Assembly: GCA_017302875.1 (NCBI GenBank)
Contig: JAFLCA010000013.1
Location: 1-33,575 of the forward strand
DNA from: Deltaproteobacteria bacterium
GTDB taxonomy: Bacteria; Bdellovibrionota_C; UBA2361; JAFLCA01
Direction of reading: 5' to 3'
Length of the DNA: 33,575 nucleotides
Every line of letters starts with the position of its first letter. Positions within the stretch are counted from its first letter, which is position 1. The notes beneath the pieces were generated by a model, which saw only the letters and a program-made list of their open reading frames with translations, searched no databases and had not been told where the DNA came from. Below are positions 1 to 7,282 of the stretch, one piece after another. A program made the position numbers and the translations under genes.

Positions 1-48
1 TGGACAAAGATGTCCATCGAGTCTAGAATCAATGTGCTGAGAAGAAGG

Positions 49-71
49 AACTTGAATGCCACATTCAAGTT
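49..71. promoter_or_regulatory. Perfect palindrome upstream of fabD (candidate operator)
   Basis: Arms of 10 bp (AACTTGAATG at 49-58 and CATTCAAGTT at 62-71) flank a 3-base centre, CCA. The dyad ends 8-9 bases before the fabD ribosome binding site (AAAGGAGG, about 80-87). It is not followed by a T tract, so it does not look like an intrinsic terminator. Its symmetry and place fit a dimeric repressor operator (TetR-type regulators of fatty-acid genes use such sites) or a leader hairpin. The regulator is not in the window, so this role is inferred. Confidence 0.55.
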
Positions 72-96
72 AATTTCTGCAAAGGAGGATTCAGAA

Positions 97-1035
97 ATGA
101 GTGCGTGCGGAGTTGTATTTCCCGGTCAAGGCAGTCAAGTAACCGGAATGGGACAGGACTTTTTTCAAAGCTATGCCGAAAGCCGCGAAATATTCGCGCG
201 CGCCTCCGAAGCCATTGACATCGACATGACGCGGCTTTGCTTTTCAACGAATGAATTGCTCGACAGAACCGAATACACGCAGCCCGCAATTCTTACGGCA
301 GAAATGGCGATGTATGCTGCACTGCGAAATCACTATTCAATTGATGGCGCATTTTTTGGCGGGCACAGCTTAGGTGAATATACAGCGCTTGTCGCCGCAG
401 ACGTGCTGCGCTTTGAGGATGCGCTCAAAATCGTGAAGAAACGCGGGTTCCTCATGCAGTGCGCGGTGCGAGAAGGGCGAGGAGCCATGGCCGCCATTAT
501 TCTTGAAGATCTCGCCGCGGTTGATTTCGAAACCGCGATTGCAGAAAGCGGGGCGGAAGTCGCAAACTTCAACTCCAAAGATCAAATCGTCATCAGCGGC
601 ATGACGGAGTCTGTGTCCGAAGCGTGCGAAAAGCTAAGCAGTCTTTATCCGGAAATAAGAATCGTACCGCTTGCAGTCAGCGCGCCGTTTCACTCAAGTC
701 ATATGCGAAGTATCCGGCGCAGCTTTCAAAAATACCTGCAACCATTTCAACGCAACATCGATCGCACGAACATCCACCGCGTTTTGTCGAACTATACCGG
801 CACTTTTCATTCCGTGCTGAGCCTAATTCCATCCCTGGTGAAGCAAGTGGCGGCACCTGTGCGCTGGGTTGAAAATATGCATGCAATTGCCGCCGAAGCC
901 GACGAAATTTACGAGATAGGCCCGCAGCGCGTTTTAAGCAGATTCTTTTCTTCAATCGGCATACAGGTCAAGGCTGTCACCGATGGGCGCTCCGTTGAGC
1001 GAGTGTTTGGAGGCGCGCACGCCCATGGAATTTAG
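97..1035 (+). CDS. fabD: Malonyl-CoA:ACP transacylase (FabD)
   Basis: This 312-aa cytosolic enzyme loads malonyl units from CoA onto the acyl carrier protein for fatty-acid elongation. The N-terminus carries the FPGQGSQ signature. The nucleophile elbow GHSLGE places the catalytic serine at residue 91, and the catalytic histidine is His199 in APFHSSH. The length is that of ordinary FabD. The frame is open back to base 1, but I start at 97 because a strong AAAGGAGG site lies 10 bases upstream and family homology begins there; the preceding codons include a perfect palindrome. It is the first gene of a nine-gene operon, and the next gene overlaps its end by 11 bases. Having a dedicated malonyl transferase inside the cluster suggests the pathway loads its own ACP. 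Confidence 0.93.
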   Translation: MSACGVVFPGQGSQVTGMGQDFFQSYAESREIFARASEAIDIDMTRLCFSTNELLDRTEYTQPAILTAEMAMYAALRNHYSIDGAFFGGHSLGEYTALVAADVLRFEDALKIVKKRGFLMQCAVREGRGAMAAIILEDLAAVDFETAIAESGAEVANFNSKDQIVISGMTESVSEACEKLSSLYPEIRIVPLAVSAPFHSSHMRSIRRSFQKYLQPFQRNIDRTNIHRVLSNYTGTFHSVLSLIPSLVKQVAAPVRWVENMHAIAAEADEIYEIGPQRVLSRFFSSIGIQVKAVTDGRSVERVFGGAHAHGI

Positions 1036-1957
1036 GGGGCGAAATTTCTGCGCACTGATTCTTGGCGGCTCAAGCGGATTCGGGCTGGCCTCGGCGCAAG
1101 AGCTCGCGCGCCGCGGAATGGATATCTGCATCGTTCATCGCGATCGGCGCGGCTCGATGTCGCGGATAGAAGGCGAGTTCGAGCTTATCAGGCAGACTGG
1201 TGTGAAGTTCTGTTCCTTTAATCTCGATGCACTAAGTAGCGCTGGGCGAACTGAAGTACTGAATGAGCTTCCTAAGTTTCTTGGAGAAAGTCGCATCCGC
1301 CTTTTCCTGCATTCAATTGCATTCGGAAGCCTTAAGCTTATTGCCCCGCGCCTGCCTCGACCGGATCTCACGGTAAATTCTTTGGCAGAGCATCTCGGGC
1401 GGAGCGTGGACCAAGTTCAAAACAGCATCGATACTTTGTTTGCTGCAGGCATATGCGCGCTGCATTCCGTTGCAACCGCACCAGCTTACGATAGCGAGAT
1501 GCTTCTTGAAGAAGAAGACATGCTCAGTACGCTATACGCGATGGGCATGAGCTACCTTACCTGGACGAGAGAGCTTTTCATGCGCGCTCTCTTCTGCCCT
1601 GATGCGCGAGCTATCGGCCTGACAAGTGAGGGAAACACAGTTGCTTGGCTTGGCTACGCGGCGGTCAGCGCGGCTAAAGCGAGCCTTGAAGCCATTTCGC
1701 GCAGCATCGCCAAAGAATTCGGCCCGCATGGAATACGCTCGAATATTGTTCAGCCCGGAATCACCGACACACCGGCCCTTCGAGTCATTCCAGGCAATAG
1801 GCACTTAATGGCCAGGGCGGAACTTAGAAATCCTCTGGGCCGCTTAACTCAAGTAGAAGACGTTGCTCGCGTGGTTGCGTTTCTTGCGCATGACGATGCT
1901 GCTTGGATCAACGGCAGTGTAATTAGAGTCGACGGCGGCGAAAATATCTCGGGATAG
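1025..1957 (+). CDS. FabI/FabL-like enoyl-ACP reductase (SDR family)
   Basis: This is a 310-aa short-chain dehydrogenase/reductase, probably reducing trans-2-enoyl-ACP with NAD(P)H as the last step of each elongation cycle. It has a dinucleotide loop GGSSGFGLA (residues 14-22), an HSIAF segment like the FabI HSIGF motif, and Tyr211-x6-Lys218 followed by ASLEA. Y-x6-K marks enoyl reductases; ketoreductases have Y-x3-K. The position of the first FabI tyrosine, ten residues before Tyr211, is Ser201, as in FabL-like enzymes. It is longer than FabI (about 262 aa), with extra sequence around residues 105-185, the region that shapes the acyl pocket. The ATG at 1025 has GGAGG upstream and overlaps the fabD stop; an ATG at 983 is possible but poorer. 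Enoyl reductase is likely, but the exact substrate is open. Confidence 0.8.
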   Translation: MEFRGRNFCALILGGSSGFGLASAQELARRGMDICIVHRDRRGSMSRIEGEFELIRQTGVKFCSFNLDALSSAGRTEVLNELPKFLGESRIRLFLHSIAFGSLKLIAPRLPRPDLTVNSLAEHLGRSVDQVQNSIDTLFAAGICALHSVATAPAYDSEMLLEEEDMLSTLYAMGMSYLTWTRELFMRALFCPDARAIGLTSEGNTVAWLGYAAVSAAKASLEAISRSIAKEFGPHGIRSNIVQPGITDTPALRVIPGNRHLMARAELRNPLGRLTQVEDVARVVAFLAHDDAAWINGSVIRVDGGENISG

Positions 1958-1974
1958 TGAGAGAAAGGAAGGCG

Positions 1975-2562
1975 GTGAGATTAGCAGAATTTCATGAATG
2001 CGCGCACCTCAGTAAAGAGGAGCTACTAGCGCATGCCTACGGAAAATTGATAGACGACGCCCCGGAACACTTTGTGCGCCTTCCGGCGCCTCCCATGCTG
2101 ATGCTCGACCGGGTAACATCCATCGAGCGTGATGGCGCACGGGGAAGTATCAAAGCCGAGCGCGATGTGCGAGTTGATGACTGGTTTTTTCCGTGCCACT
2201 TCACTTCCGATCCAGTGCAGCCCGGCTGCCTCGGCGTAGATGCCATCTGGCAGATGATAGGGCTCTACCTTGGCTTACGCGGCGTAGCATTTTCGGGTCG
2301 AGCATTGGGCTGTAAGGAAGTTGAGTTTCGCGGACAAATTCGCCCCTACAACAAGCTTGTCCGCTATGAGGTCGATATTCGCCGTTACACGGTACTACCG
2401 AATCAAGGCACGGCGATGGCGATCGGAACAGGGCGAGTCTATGTGGACGATGAGCATATTTACACCATAGTCGATGCAAAGGTCGGTGGATTTAAAGATA
2501 TCGCGTACTCGGACTATCCCTGCCGAACTCCACGCGCTGTCGGCGGAATAATGGAGCGGTAA
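1975..2562 (+). CDS. fabA: 3-hydroxyacyl-ACP dehydratase/isomerase (FabA)
   Basis: FabA dehydrates 3-hydroxyacyl-ACP and, in classical members, isomerises the trans-2 to the cis-3 decenoyl intermediate, starting unsaturated chains anaerobically. The protein (195 aa from the chosen start) matches FabA along its length: LPAPPMLMLDRV, then the catalytic His75 in PCHF and Asp89 in CLGVDAIWQ. These are 14 residues apart, as in the E. coli enzyme. I chose the GTG at 1975 because AAAGGA lies 5 bases upstream; a GTG at 1957 overlapping the previous stop is the alternative. It sits 4 bases before fabG. The cluster also has FabZ, so the two dehydratases probably divide labour. Isomerase activity cannot be read from the sequence. 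Confidence 0.92.
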   Translation: MRLAEFHECAHLSKEELLAHAYGKLIDDAPEHFVRLPAPPMLMLDRVTSIERDGARGSIKAERDVRVDDWFFPCHFTSDPVQPGCLGVDAIWQMIGLYLGLRGVAFSGRALGCKEVEFRGQIRPYNKLVRYEVDIRRYTVLPNQGTAMAIGTGRVYVDDEHIYTIVDAKVGGFKDIAYSDYPCRTPRAVGGIMER

Positions 2563-2566
2563 GAAA

Positions 2567-3292
2567 ATGGAACGTGGCATAGCGCTCGTAACGGGAGGCG
2601 GAACAGGTATTGGGGCAGCGTGCTGTGAGGCGCTGGCTGCAGAAGGTTTTTGCGTTGCCGTGCACTACAATCATAGTCGCGAAGCTGCCGAAAGAGTATC
2701 AGCGCGATTGGGCAATTCGTTTACCTTGCAAGCCGATCTGTCGTTATTCGAAAGTGCTGAGAAAGTTGCAGATGAAATTTCGAAAAGAAAAGAAGGCCTT
2801 TCTGTTCTCGTGAATAACGCAGGCATTGCTCGGGATAACTACATTTTCTCGTCTGCGCTTGAAGAATTCGATGCAGTTATAAACACCAATCTTCGTGCAG
2901 CTTGGAGTCTCACGAAGCGCTTGGTGAAACCCATGATGCGCAGACGCGAGGGCAGAATAATAAATATAACTAGTGTCATCGGACACACAGGCAATGCCGG
3001 GCAAGCATTTTACGGCATGAGCAAGGCAGCGCTCGATAACTTCACTAAAACGGCGGCAATTGAATTTGCGCGCCACGGTATTCTCGTTAACTCCGTTGCC
3101 CCCGGATTCATCGATACGGACATGACGGCTCAACTGCCCGCAGAGAGACGCGATGAAATGCTCGCGCGGATCCCACTTGGCCGCATGGGAACGGCCTTTG
3201 AAGTGGCGGAAGTAGTGAAGTTTCTTGCAACGAGTGCGAGTTACTGCAGCGGATCGATCTTCCATGTCAATGGGGGGCTGTATGGCGGGTAA
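2567..3292 (+). CDS. fabG: 3-oxoacyl-ACP reductase (FabG)
   Basis: This 241-aa NADPH-dependent short-chain dehydrogenase reduces 3-oxoacyl-ACP to 3-hydroxyacyl-ACP. The cofactor loop TGGGTGIG is at residues 9-16 and NNAG at 83-86. The catalytic set is Asn108, Ser136, Tyr149 and Lys153 (Y-x3-K), and a late PGFIDTDM segment is typical of FabG. Its length is standard. The start follows the fabA stop by 4 bases, and its last 11 bases overlap the start of fabZ, so translation is probably coupled. No missing residues are seen. Confidence 0.93.
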   Translation: MERGIALVTGGGTGIGAACCEALAAEGFCVAVHYNHSREAAERVSARLGNSFTLQADLSLFESAEKVADEISKRKEGLSVLVNNAGIARDNYIFSSALEEFDAVINTNLRAAWSLTKRLVKPMMRRREGRIINITSVIGHTGNAGQAFYGMSKAALDNFTKTAAIEFARHGILVNSVAPGFIDTDMTAQLPAERRDEMLARIPLGRMGTAFEVAEVVKFLATSASYCSGSIFHVNGGLYGG

Positions 3293-3746
3293 CGAGTGCA
3301 GCCTCGAAGATCGGCTTGAAATTGTAAAGCTTATTCCGCAGCGTCCTCCTTTCCGCTTCCTCGACGAGGTGCTGGAGCTTTCCGATTCTCATATTGTCTC
3401 GACCTATCTCTTCACCGGCCGCGAGTCCTTTTACCATGGCCACTTTCCGGGCGACCCGGTAACGCCCGGAGTAATTCTCATCGAAACTATGGCGCAAGCA
3501 GCGCTTGTGGCTCTTGGAATCCACATCCTACGAAGGGAGAACCCCGATAAAAAGCTCAGAACTCTTTTCTCCGAGTGCGCCGTGGAATTCTTCAGCGTAG
3601 TTACTCCGGGAACGCGGGTGTTCGTTCATGGAGAGAAAGTTTATTGGAGGCGAAACAAGCTTCAGTCCCGCGTGGAGCTTCGCTTAGAGGATGGAACAGT
3701 AGCCGCGGCAGGCACAGTGGCCGGATTAGGAGTGACAATCGAATGA
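3282..3746 (+). CDS. fabZ: 3-hydroxyacyl-ACP dehydratase (FabZ)
   Basis: A 154-aa hot-dog fold dehydratase removes water from 3-hydroxyacyl-ACP. The signature HGHFPGDPVTPG and IETMAQAA places the catalytic His54 and Glu68 at the same numbers as in E. coli FabZ. The frame is open upstream into fabG, but homology begins at the ATG at 3282, preceded by a G-run that could act as a ribosome binding site. It overlaps fabG by 11 bases and shares an ATGA stop/start overlap with the ketosynthase gene. Together with FabA it gives the operon two dehydratases of different families. Confidence 0.92.
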   Translation: MAGNECSLEDRLEIVKLIPQRPPFRFLDEVLELSDSHIVSTYLFTGRESFYHGHFPGDPVTPGVILIETMAQAALVALGIHILRRENPDKKLRTLFSECAVEFFSVVTPGTRVFVHGEKVYWRRNKLQSRVELRLEDGTVAAAGTVAGLGVTIE

Positions 3747-5023
3747 AAAGCAATAAACGACGGGTGGTGATTACGGGGCTTGGAGTGATAGCACCGAATG
3801 CGCACGGTCTGACTGAATTTAAAGCAGCACTCAAAGCAGGCATAAGTGGAATACGAAAAATTCCGGCGCTTGAGGAATTCAATTTTCGCTGTCAGGTGGG
3901 CGGCGTTCCGCAAGGTGTTACTGAAAAGGCTCGTGACTATTTTTCGGAAGAAGATTTATTAGCCATGAACGAGGCTATGATCTACGGAGCAATTGCTTCG
4001 ATAGATGCATGGCGCGATGCAGGGCTCGTCGTTCCCGAACGCGGGTCGGACGAAGTTTTCTGGGATACCGGCGCTGTCCTGGGCTCCGGGCTGAGCGGCA
4101 TGGATACCATCGGAGCTGTGCTCGTCCCCAAAATTAACGCTGGTAAGGTGCGGCGAATGGGCAGCACCTTAGTTGAACAAACGATGTCGAGTTCAATTTC
4201 GGCAAAATTAAGCGGGCTTCTGGCTCTCGGCAACCAGGTCACCTCGAATTCAAGTGCGTGCAACACGGGAACTGAGGCTATTCACGATGCATATCACCGC
4301 ATCCGCTGCGGCTTTGCCGAACGCATGCTTGCCGGTGGAGCGGAATCATCCTCGATGTATGTGTGGGGCGGATTTGATGCGATGCGTGTTCTTAATGGAG
4401 ATTCAAATGATCGACCGGAAAAGGCATCACGACCGCTAAGCGCCAGCGCCGGCGGTTTCATTCCGGGATCCGGCGGCGGGGTTTTAATGCTTGAAAGTCT
4501 CGAAAGCGCTCAGGCTCGTAACGCCAGGATATATGCGGAAGTTCTCGGCGCGGCTGTTAACTGCGGAGGCCAGCGTCAAGGCGGCAGCATGACGGCGCCC
4601 AATAGTCAGTCGGTACAGCGGTGTATTCGAGCTGCGATAGAGATGGCGGCAATTTCACCCACGGATATCGATGCCATCAACGGGCATTTGACCGCCACCA
4701 TGGGCGACGTTATCGAAATGAATAACTGGGCCGCCGCTCTGGAACGGAAGCCGGCCAAGTTCCCGCTTATTAATTCTACAAAATCGATGATTGGCCACTG
4801 TCTTGGTGCGGCGGGAAGTATCGAAGCCGTCGCAGCTTTGCTCGAGCTTGAAGGTGCGTTCATGCACGGCTCGATTAATTGCGAAGATATTCACCCCGAG
4901 CTTGCTGAGTTTGAATCGAGCATCGTGCGTGAAACAAGGGATGTGAATTTAAACATTATCGCGAAGTCGAGTTTTGGGTTCGGGGATGTAAATGGATGTC
5001 TAATTTTTCGCAGGTGGCAGTAG
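3743..5023 (+). CDS. fabF: FabF/FabB-type 3-oxoacyl-ACP synthase II
   Basis: This 426-aa condensing enzyme extends acyl-ACP with malonyl-ACP. The N-terminus RRVVITGLGVIAPN is typical of the family. The active-site residues are Cys173 (SSACNTG), His315 (NGHLTAT), Lys347 (STKSMIGH) and His352, with the FabF Lys-to-His spacing. The His315 motif differs from the usual AHGTST, which suggests a divergent branch rather than housekeeping FabF. The ATG at 3743 has TAGGAG 10 bases upstream and overlaps the fabZ stop by 4 bases. The open frame extends upstream into fabZ, but that part is not family sequence. Chain initiation (FabH) is not encoded here, so this enzyme must take a primer from elsewhere. 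Confidence 0.9.
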   Translation: MKSNKRRVVITGLGVIAPNAHGLTEFKAALKAGISGIRKIPALEEFNFRCQVGGVPQGVTEKARDYFSEEDLLAMNEAMIYGAIASIDAWRDAGLVVPERGSDEVFWDTGAVLGSGLSGMDTIGAVLVPKINAGKVRRMGSTLVEQTMSSSISAKLSGLLALGNQVTSNSSACNTGTEAIHDAYHRIRCGFAERMLAGGAESSSMYVWGGFDAMRVLNGDSNDRPEKASRPLSASAGGFIPGSGGGVLMLESLESAQARNARIYAEVLGAAVNCGGQRQGGSMTAPNSQSVQRCIRAAIEMAAISPTDIDAINGHLTATMGDVIEMNNWAAALERKPAKFPLINSTKSMIGHCLGAAGSIEAVAALLELEGAFMHGSINCEDIHPELAEFESSIVRETRDVNLNIIAKSSFGFGDVNGCLIFRRWQ

Positions 5024-5057
5024 CTGCTGCCTGCATTTAAGGAAAGGAGAAAATGGT

Positions 5058-5312
5058 ATGGAAGATAAGGTATTTGAACAGGTGATTGAACTCGTCGGAC
5101 CTTTTGCCAAAAATAAACCTGCGCTTGAAAAAGCGGCAGAGACCTCGAGTTTTCTAAAAGATTTGCAGGTCAGCTCGTCTCGGCTAGTCGATATTGTTCT
5201 GGCCATTGAAGATAAGTTCGGAATCGAAGTCGGTGACGATGAAGCTGATAAGATTTCAACAGTCGGATCTGCCGTTGCGCTTATTAGGTCAAAGCAAGCC
5301 TGCAACGCTTGA
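5058..5312 (+). CDS. Acyl carrier protein, divergent
   Basis: An 84-aa acidic protein aligns without gaps to E. coli ACP from FLKDL to the C-terminal helix (EDKFGIEV, DDEADKISTV). The 4'-phosphopantetheine attachment serine is predicted to be Ser40. The usual DSL becomes Ser-Ser-Ser (39-41), so both residues flanking the modified serine are changed. This is unusual and may make it dependent on its own transferase, encoded two genes downstream. A good AAAGGAG site precedes the ATG at 5058; an ATG at 5053 is out of frame. It follows the ketosynthase by 34 bases and precedes the acyltransferase by 15. Confidence 0.88.
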   Translation: MEDKVFEQVIELVGPFAKNKPALEKAAETSSFLKDLQVSSSRLVDIVLAIEDKFGIEVGDDEADKISTVGSAVALIRSKQACNA

Positions 5313-5327
5313 GAATGAGAGGGAGCC

Positions 5328-6155
5328 GTGGCGCGATTATCACTGAAAGTTCAGTCGCAAGCGGGGTTGGTTAGCGCAGAAGGAGCCTTGGCCGGTATCC
5401 ACAAGAGCCCGAATGAGGCCTTCACGTTGCGGCTACAGCGCTTCTTAGGCCGGCTATGCCTGCTTCCGATAGGCGGGATTATTATCGGCCTGATGCGCTG
5501 GCGCGCCGGGTATCGGGTGTTGAAGCATCAAGAGATCCGCCAGCAGTTTCGCGATATCGCACTGTCGAAACAGCCGCTGCTCGTGTGCTCGAACCATCTG
5601 ACAATGATCGATTCAGTGATTCTAATGTGGGCGCTGGCATCAATCGGATGCTACGCATGCAACTATCGCCTGTTCTGTTGGAATTTGCCGGCAGCCGAAA
5701 ACACAAAAAAGAAAAAGAGCTGGCGATTTGTCACCTATATCAGTAAATGCATTCTAGTCGATCGGCTGGGGGACACAGAGCACACGAATTCCATTCTTGA
5801 TACTGTTTGCGGGCTTTTGCGCCGCGGTGACCTGGTTATGCTATTCCCCGAAGGAACGCGCAGTCGCAGCGGACGGGTCGATCTTGAATCCGTTACCTAC
5901 GGCGTAGGAAAAATTCTTCAAGAGATTCCTGATTGCCAGGTTCTATGCGCGTATCTTCGAGGTGCGGGGCAGGAAACATACTCCGACTTTCCAAAGCGTA
6001 ACGAGGTGTTTTCAGTAGAGCTCGAAGTTATGAAGCCTGAATCCAATCACTCCGGGTTGCGTGGAGCGCGCGATCAGTCGCGTCAGGTCATCGCAAAACT
6101 CAAAGAAATGGAGGACCGTCATTTTGCAGCCTTCGAGACTCGAGACGATCGGTAA
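5328..6155 (+). CDS. PlsC-type 1-acyl-glycerol-phosphate acyltransferase
   Basis: This 275-aa membrane-associated acyltransferase probably moves the finished acyl chain from ACP or CoA to a glycerophosphate or related lipid acceptor. The catalytic HX4D motif is NHLTMID (His90, Asp95), and the acceptor-phosphate motif is FPEGTRSR (173-180). A hydrophobic stretch near residues 43-56 could anchor it to the inner membrane. The GTG start has GAGAGGGA upstream. The C-terminus overlaps the transferase gene that follows by about 32 bases. Its place at the end of a private FAS operon suggests selectivity for that operon's product; the true acceptor is unknown. Confidence 0.88.
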   Translation: MARLSLKVQSQAGLVSAEGALAGIHKSPNEAFTLRLQRFLGRLCLLPIGGIIIGLMRWRAGYRVLKHQEIRQQFRDIALSKQPLLVCSNHLTMIDSVILMWALASIGCYACNYRLFCWNLPAAENTKKKKSWRFVTYISKCILVDRLGDTEHTNSILDTVCGLLRRGDLVMLFPEGTRSRSGRVDLESVTYGVGKILQEIPDCQVLCAYLRGAGQETYSDFPKRNEVFSVELEVMKPESNHSGLRGARDQSRQVIAKLKEMEDRHFAAFETRDDR

Positions 6156-6786
6156 CGATATAGTTGACCTGCATGCCGTGGAGCCGCCGCTCCATCCGCG
6201 TTATCTGGCGCGTGTATTCACCGAGCGCGAGCAGCTTTGCATCGGTGAAAGTCGCACTTTGCTGTGGCTTCATTGGGCAGCTAAAGAGGCTGCTTATAAA
6301 GCGCTAAAGCGGCTCTACCCGAATTTCCGCTTTGTTCCGCGAGAGATTGAGTTTGATGCGCTGGTAAGTGAAATCCGGGTTGGAGATATCTCTCTCGTTG
6401 CTAGTTACATTATTTCTCCGGAGAAAGTTTACGTGAGCTGCAATTGTAATGTTAGGGTTGATTGGATTCAAGAGTGGAGCAGCGAAGCGGGGGAGGATTG
6501 CGATCCACCGCAGCTATCGCGCGACGTGCGGGCGCTGGCATTGGAGAAAATTTCCAACTACCTTTCCATCTCTGCTGAGCATTTGACAATTGTCACGGAC
6601 GAGCACTGCAAAATTCCGAGACTCTATCTTCGTGGCTCGCGGACCGAGCATCTTTTATCGTTTGCACATCACGGGCGGTATGTAGCGTGCGCCTTTTTGA
6701 AAGCGCACACCGATGCCCGCTTGTTCGAAGAAAGATTAGGCCGGTTTAAGCACCCACGAATTGCACCATCCCTTGGCGTTTACTAA
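6124..6786 (+). CDS. 4'-phosphopantetheinyl transferase
   Basis: This enzyme attaches 4'-phosphopantetheine from CoA to the serine of a carrier protein. Signature motifs are IGNDIVDL near the N-terminus, whose Asp binds Mg2+, and WAAKEAAYKALKR, the W-x3-KEA region. At about 220 aa it is larger than AcpS (about 125 aa), with a C-terminal half that has no motif I recognise. The start is uncertain: the frame opens at a GTG (6061), but GGAGG at 6110-6114 sits at good distance from the TTG at 6124, and homology begins just after. It overlaps plsC at its 5' end and the convergent HiPIP gene by 51 bases at its 3' end. It probably activates the divergent ACP of this operon. Confidence 0.85.
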   Translation: MQPSRLETIGNDIVDLHAVEPPLHPRYLARVFTEREQLCIGESRTLLWLHWAAKEAAYKALKRLYPNFRFVPREIEFDALVSEIRVGDISLVASYIISPEKVYVSCNCNVRVDWIQEWSSEAGEDCDPPQLSRDVRALALEKISNYLSISAEHLTIVTDEHCKIPRLYLRGSRTEHLLSFAHHGRYVACAFLKAHTDARLFEERLGRFKHPRIAPSLGVY

Positions 6787-7116
6787 GCCGTCCGTAAAGA
6801 GCGAACATTTTCCCCATTCACCTTCCTGGCCGGCAAGTTTGATGCCGCCTTGTGTATAGAGGGCGCAGTTGCTGCAAAATTGTTTTGCTCCTTCGGGACC
6901 CTGACGCTTCGGATATTTTGTTGTATCGACCTTTGTTGCATCGTGCGCGTACCCCAATGCCTGCGCGAGAGGCATCGCTGGGTCGAGCGGCTTTGTAGGA
7001 AGAGCCTGGCCGAACGCCTCCGTCGGGCGTCCACCTATGATAGAAAGTAAGGAAATTGCCGCCGCGCCGCATGTTAAAAATTGTCTGCGCTTAATGCAAA
7101 GTTTGTCAGCGCCCAT
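6736..7116 (-). CDS. High-potential iron-sulfur protein (HiPIP), Tat-exported
   Basis: A 126-aa periplasmic electron carrier with one [4Fe-4S] cluster. The four ligands are Cys81, Cys84, Cys104 and Cys118, with the family spacing C-x2-C and C-x13-C. The N-terminus has a twin-arginine signal (KRRQFL, residues 9-14) followed by a hydrophobic stretch, as expected for a protein exported with its cofactor. TAGGAGA lies upstream of the ATG. HiPIPs usually shuttle electrons between a membrane complex and terminal oxidases or reductases; the partner is not visible here. It is transcribed away from the porin gene, and its 3' end overlaps the PPTase gene, so its last residues lie antisense to that gene. 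Confidence 0.93.
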   Translation of the reverse strand: MGADKLCIKRRQFLTCGAAAISLLSIIGGRPTEAFGQALPTKPLDPAMPLAQALGYAHDATKVDTTKYPKRQGPEGAKQFCSNCALYTQGGIKLAGQEGEWGKCSLFTDGLVNAKGWCNSWVLKPA

Positions 7117-7282
7117 AATTTTCTCCTATTAAGTTATACGCTTGTCCTACCTGAGCAGCCGTATCTCGTGTGCCCAAAAACCGCACAATGAGTGAAAACA
7201 GCTCATATCTATCTTCCCCCATAAAAGATATTGAGGTATTTTATTATATATAGGCTGTTAGATCAATAGAAAGGGGATTGTC
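7117..7282. promoter_or_regulatory. Divergent intergenic region with AT-rich dyad
   Basis: These 166 bases separate the HiPIP gene (minus) and the porin gene (plus) and must hold both promoters. An imperfect dyad spans 7221-7244 (ATAAAA at 7221-7226 pairs with TTTTAT at 7239-7244, with further inner pairs), and an AT-rich tract TATTATATATA follows at 7242-7252. GAAAGGGG at 7269-7276 is the porin ribosome binding site. I cannot assign exact -35/-10 boxes. The dyad could bind a redox or NO regulator such as the Rrf2 protein encoded downstream; that is inference only. Confidence 0.4.

Noticed and set aside
10-96. N-terminal extension of FabD to the first ATG
   Set aside because: It covers the perfect palindrome and the ribosome binding site, and FabD homology begins at 97.
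2744-3265. 173-aa minus-strand open frame
   Set aside because: It lies wholly antisense to fabG, which has all its catalytic residues; composition is not protein-like.
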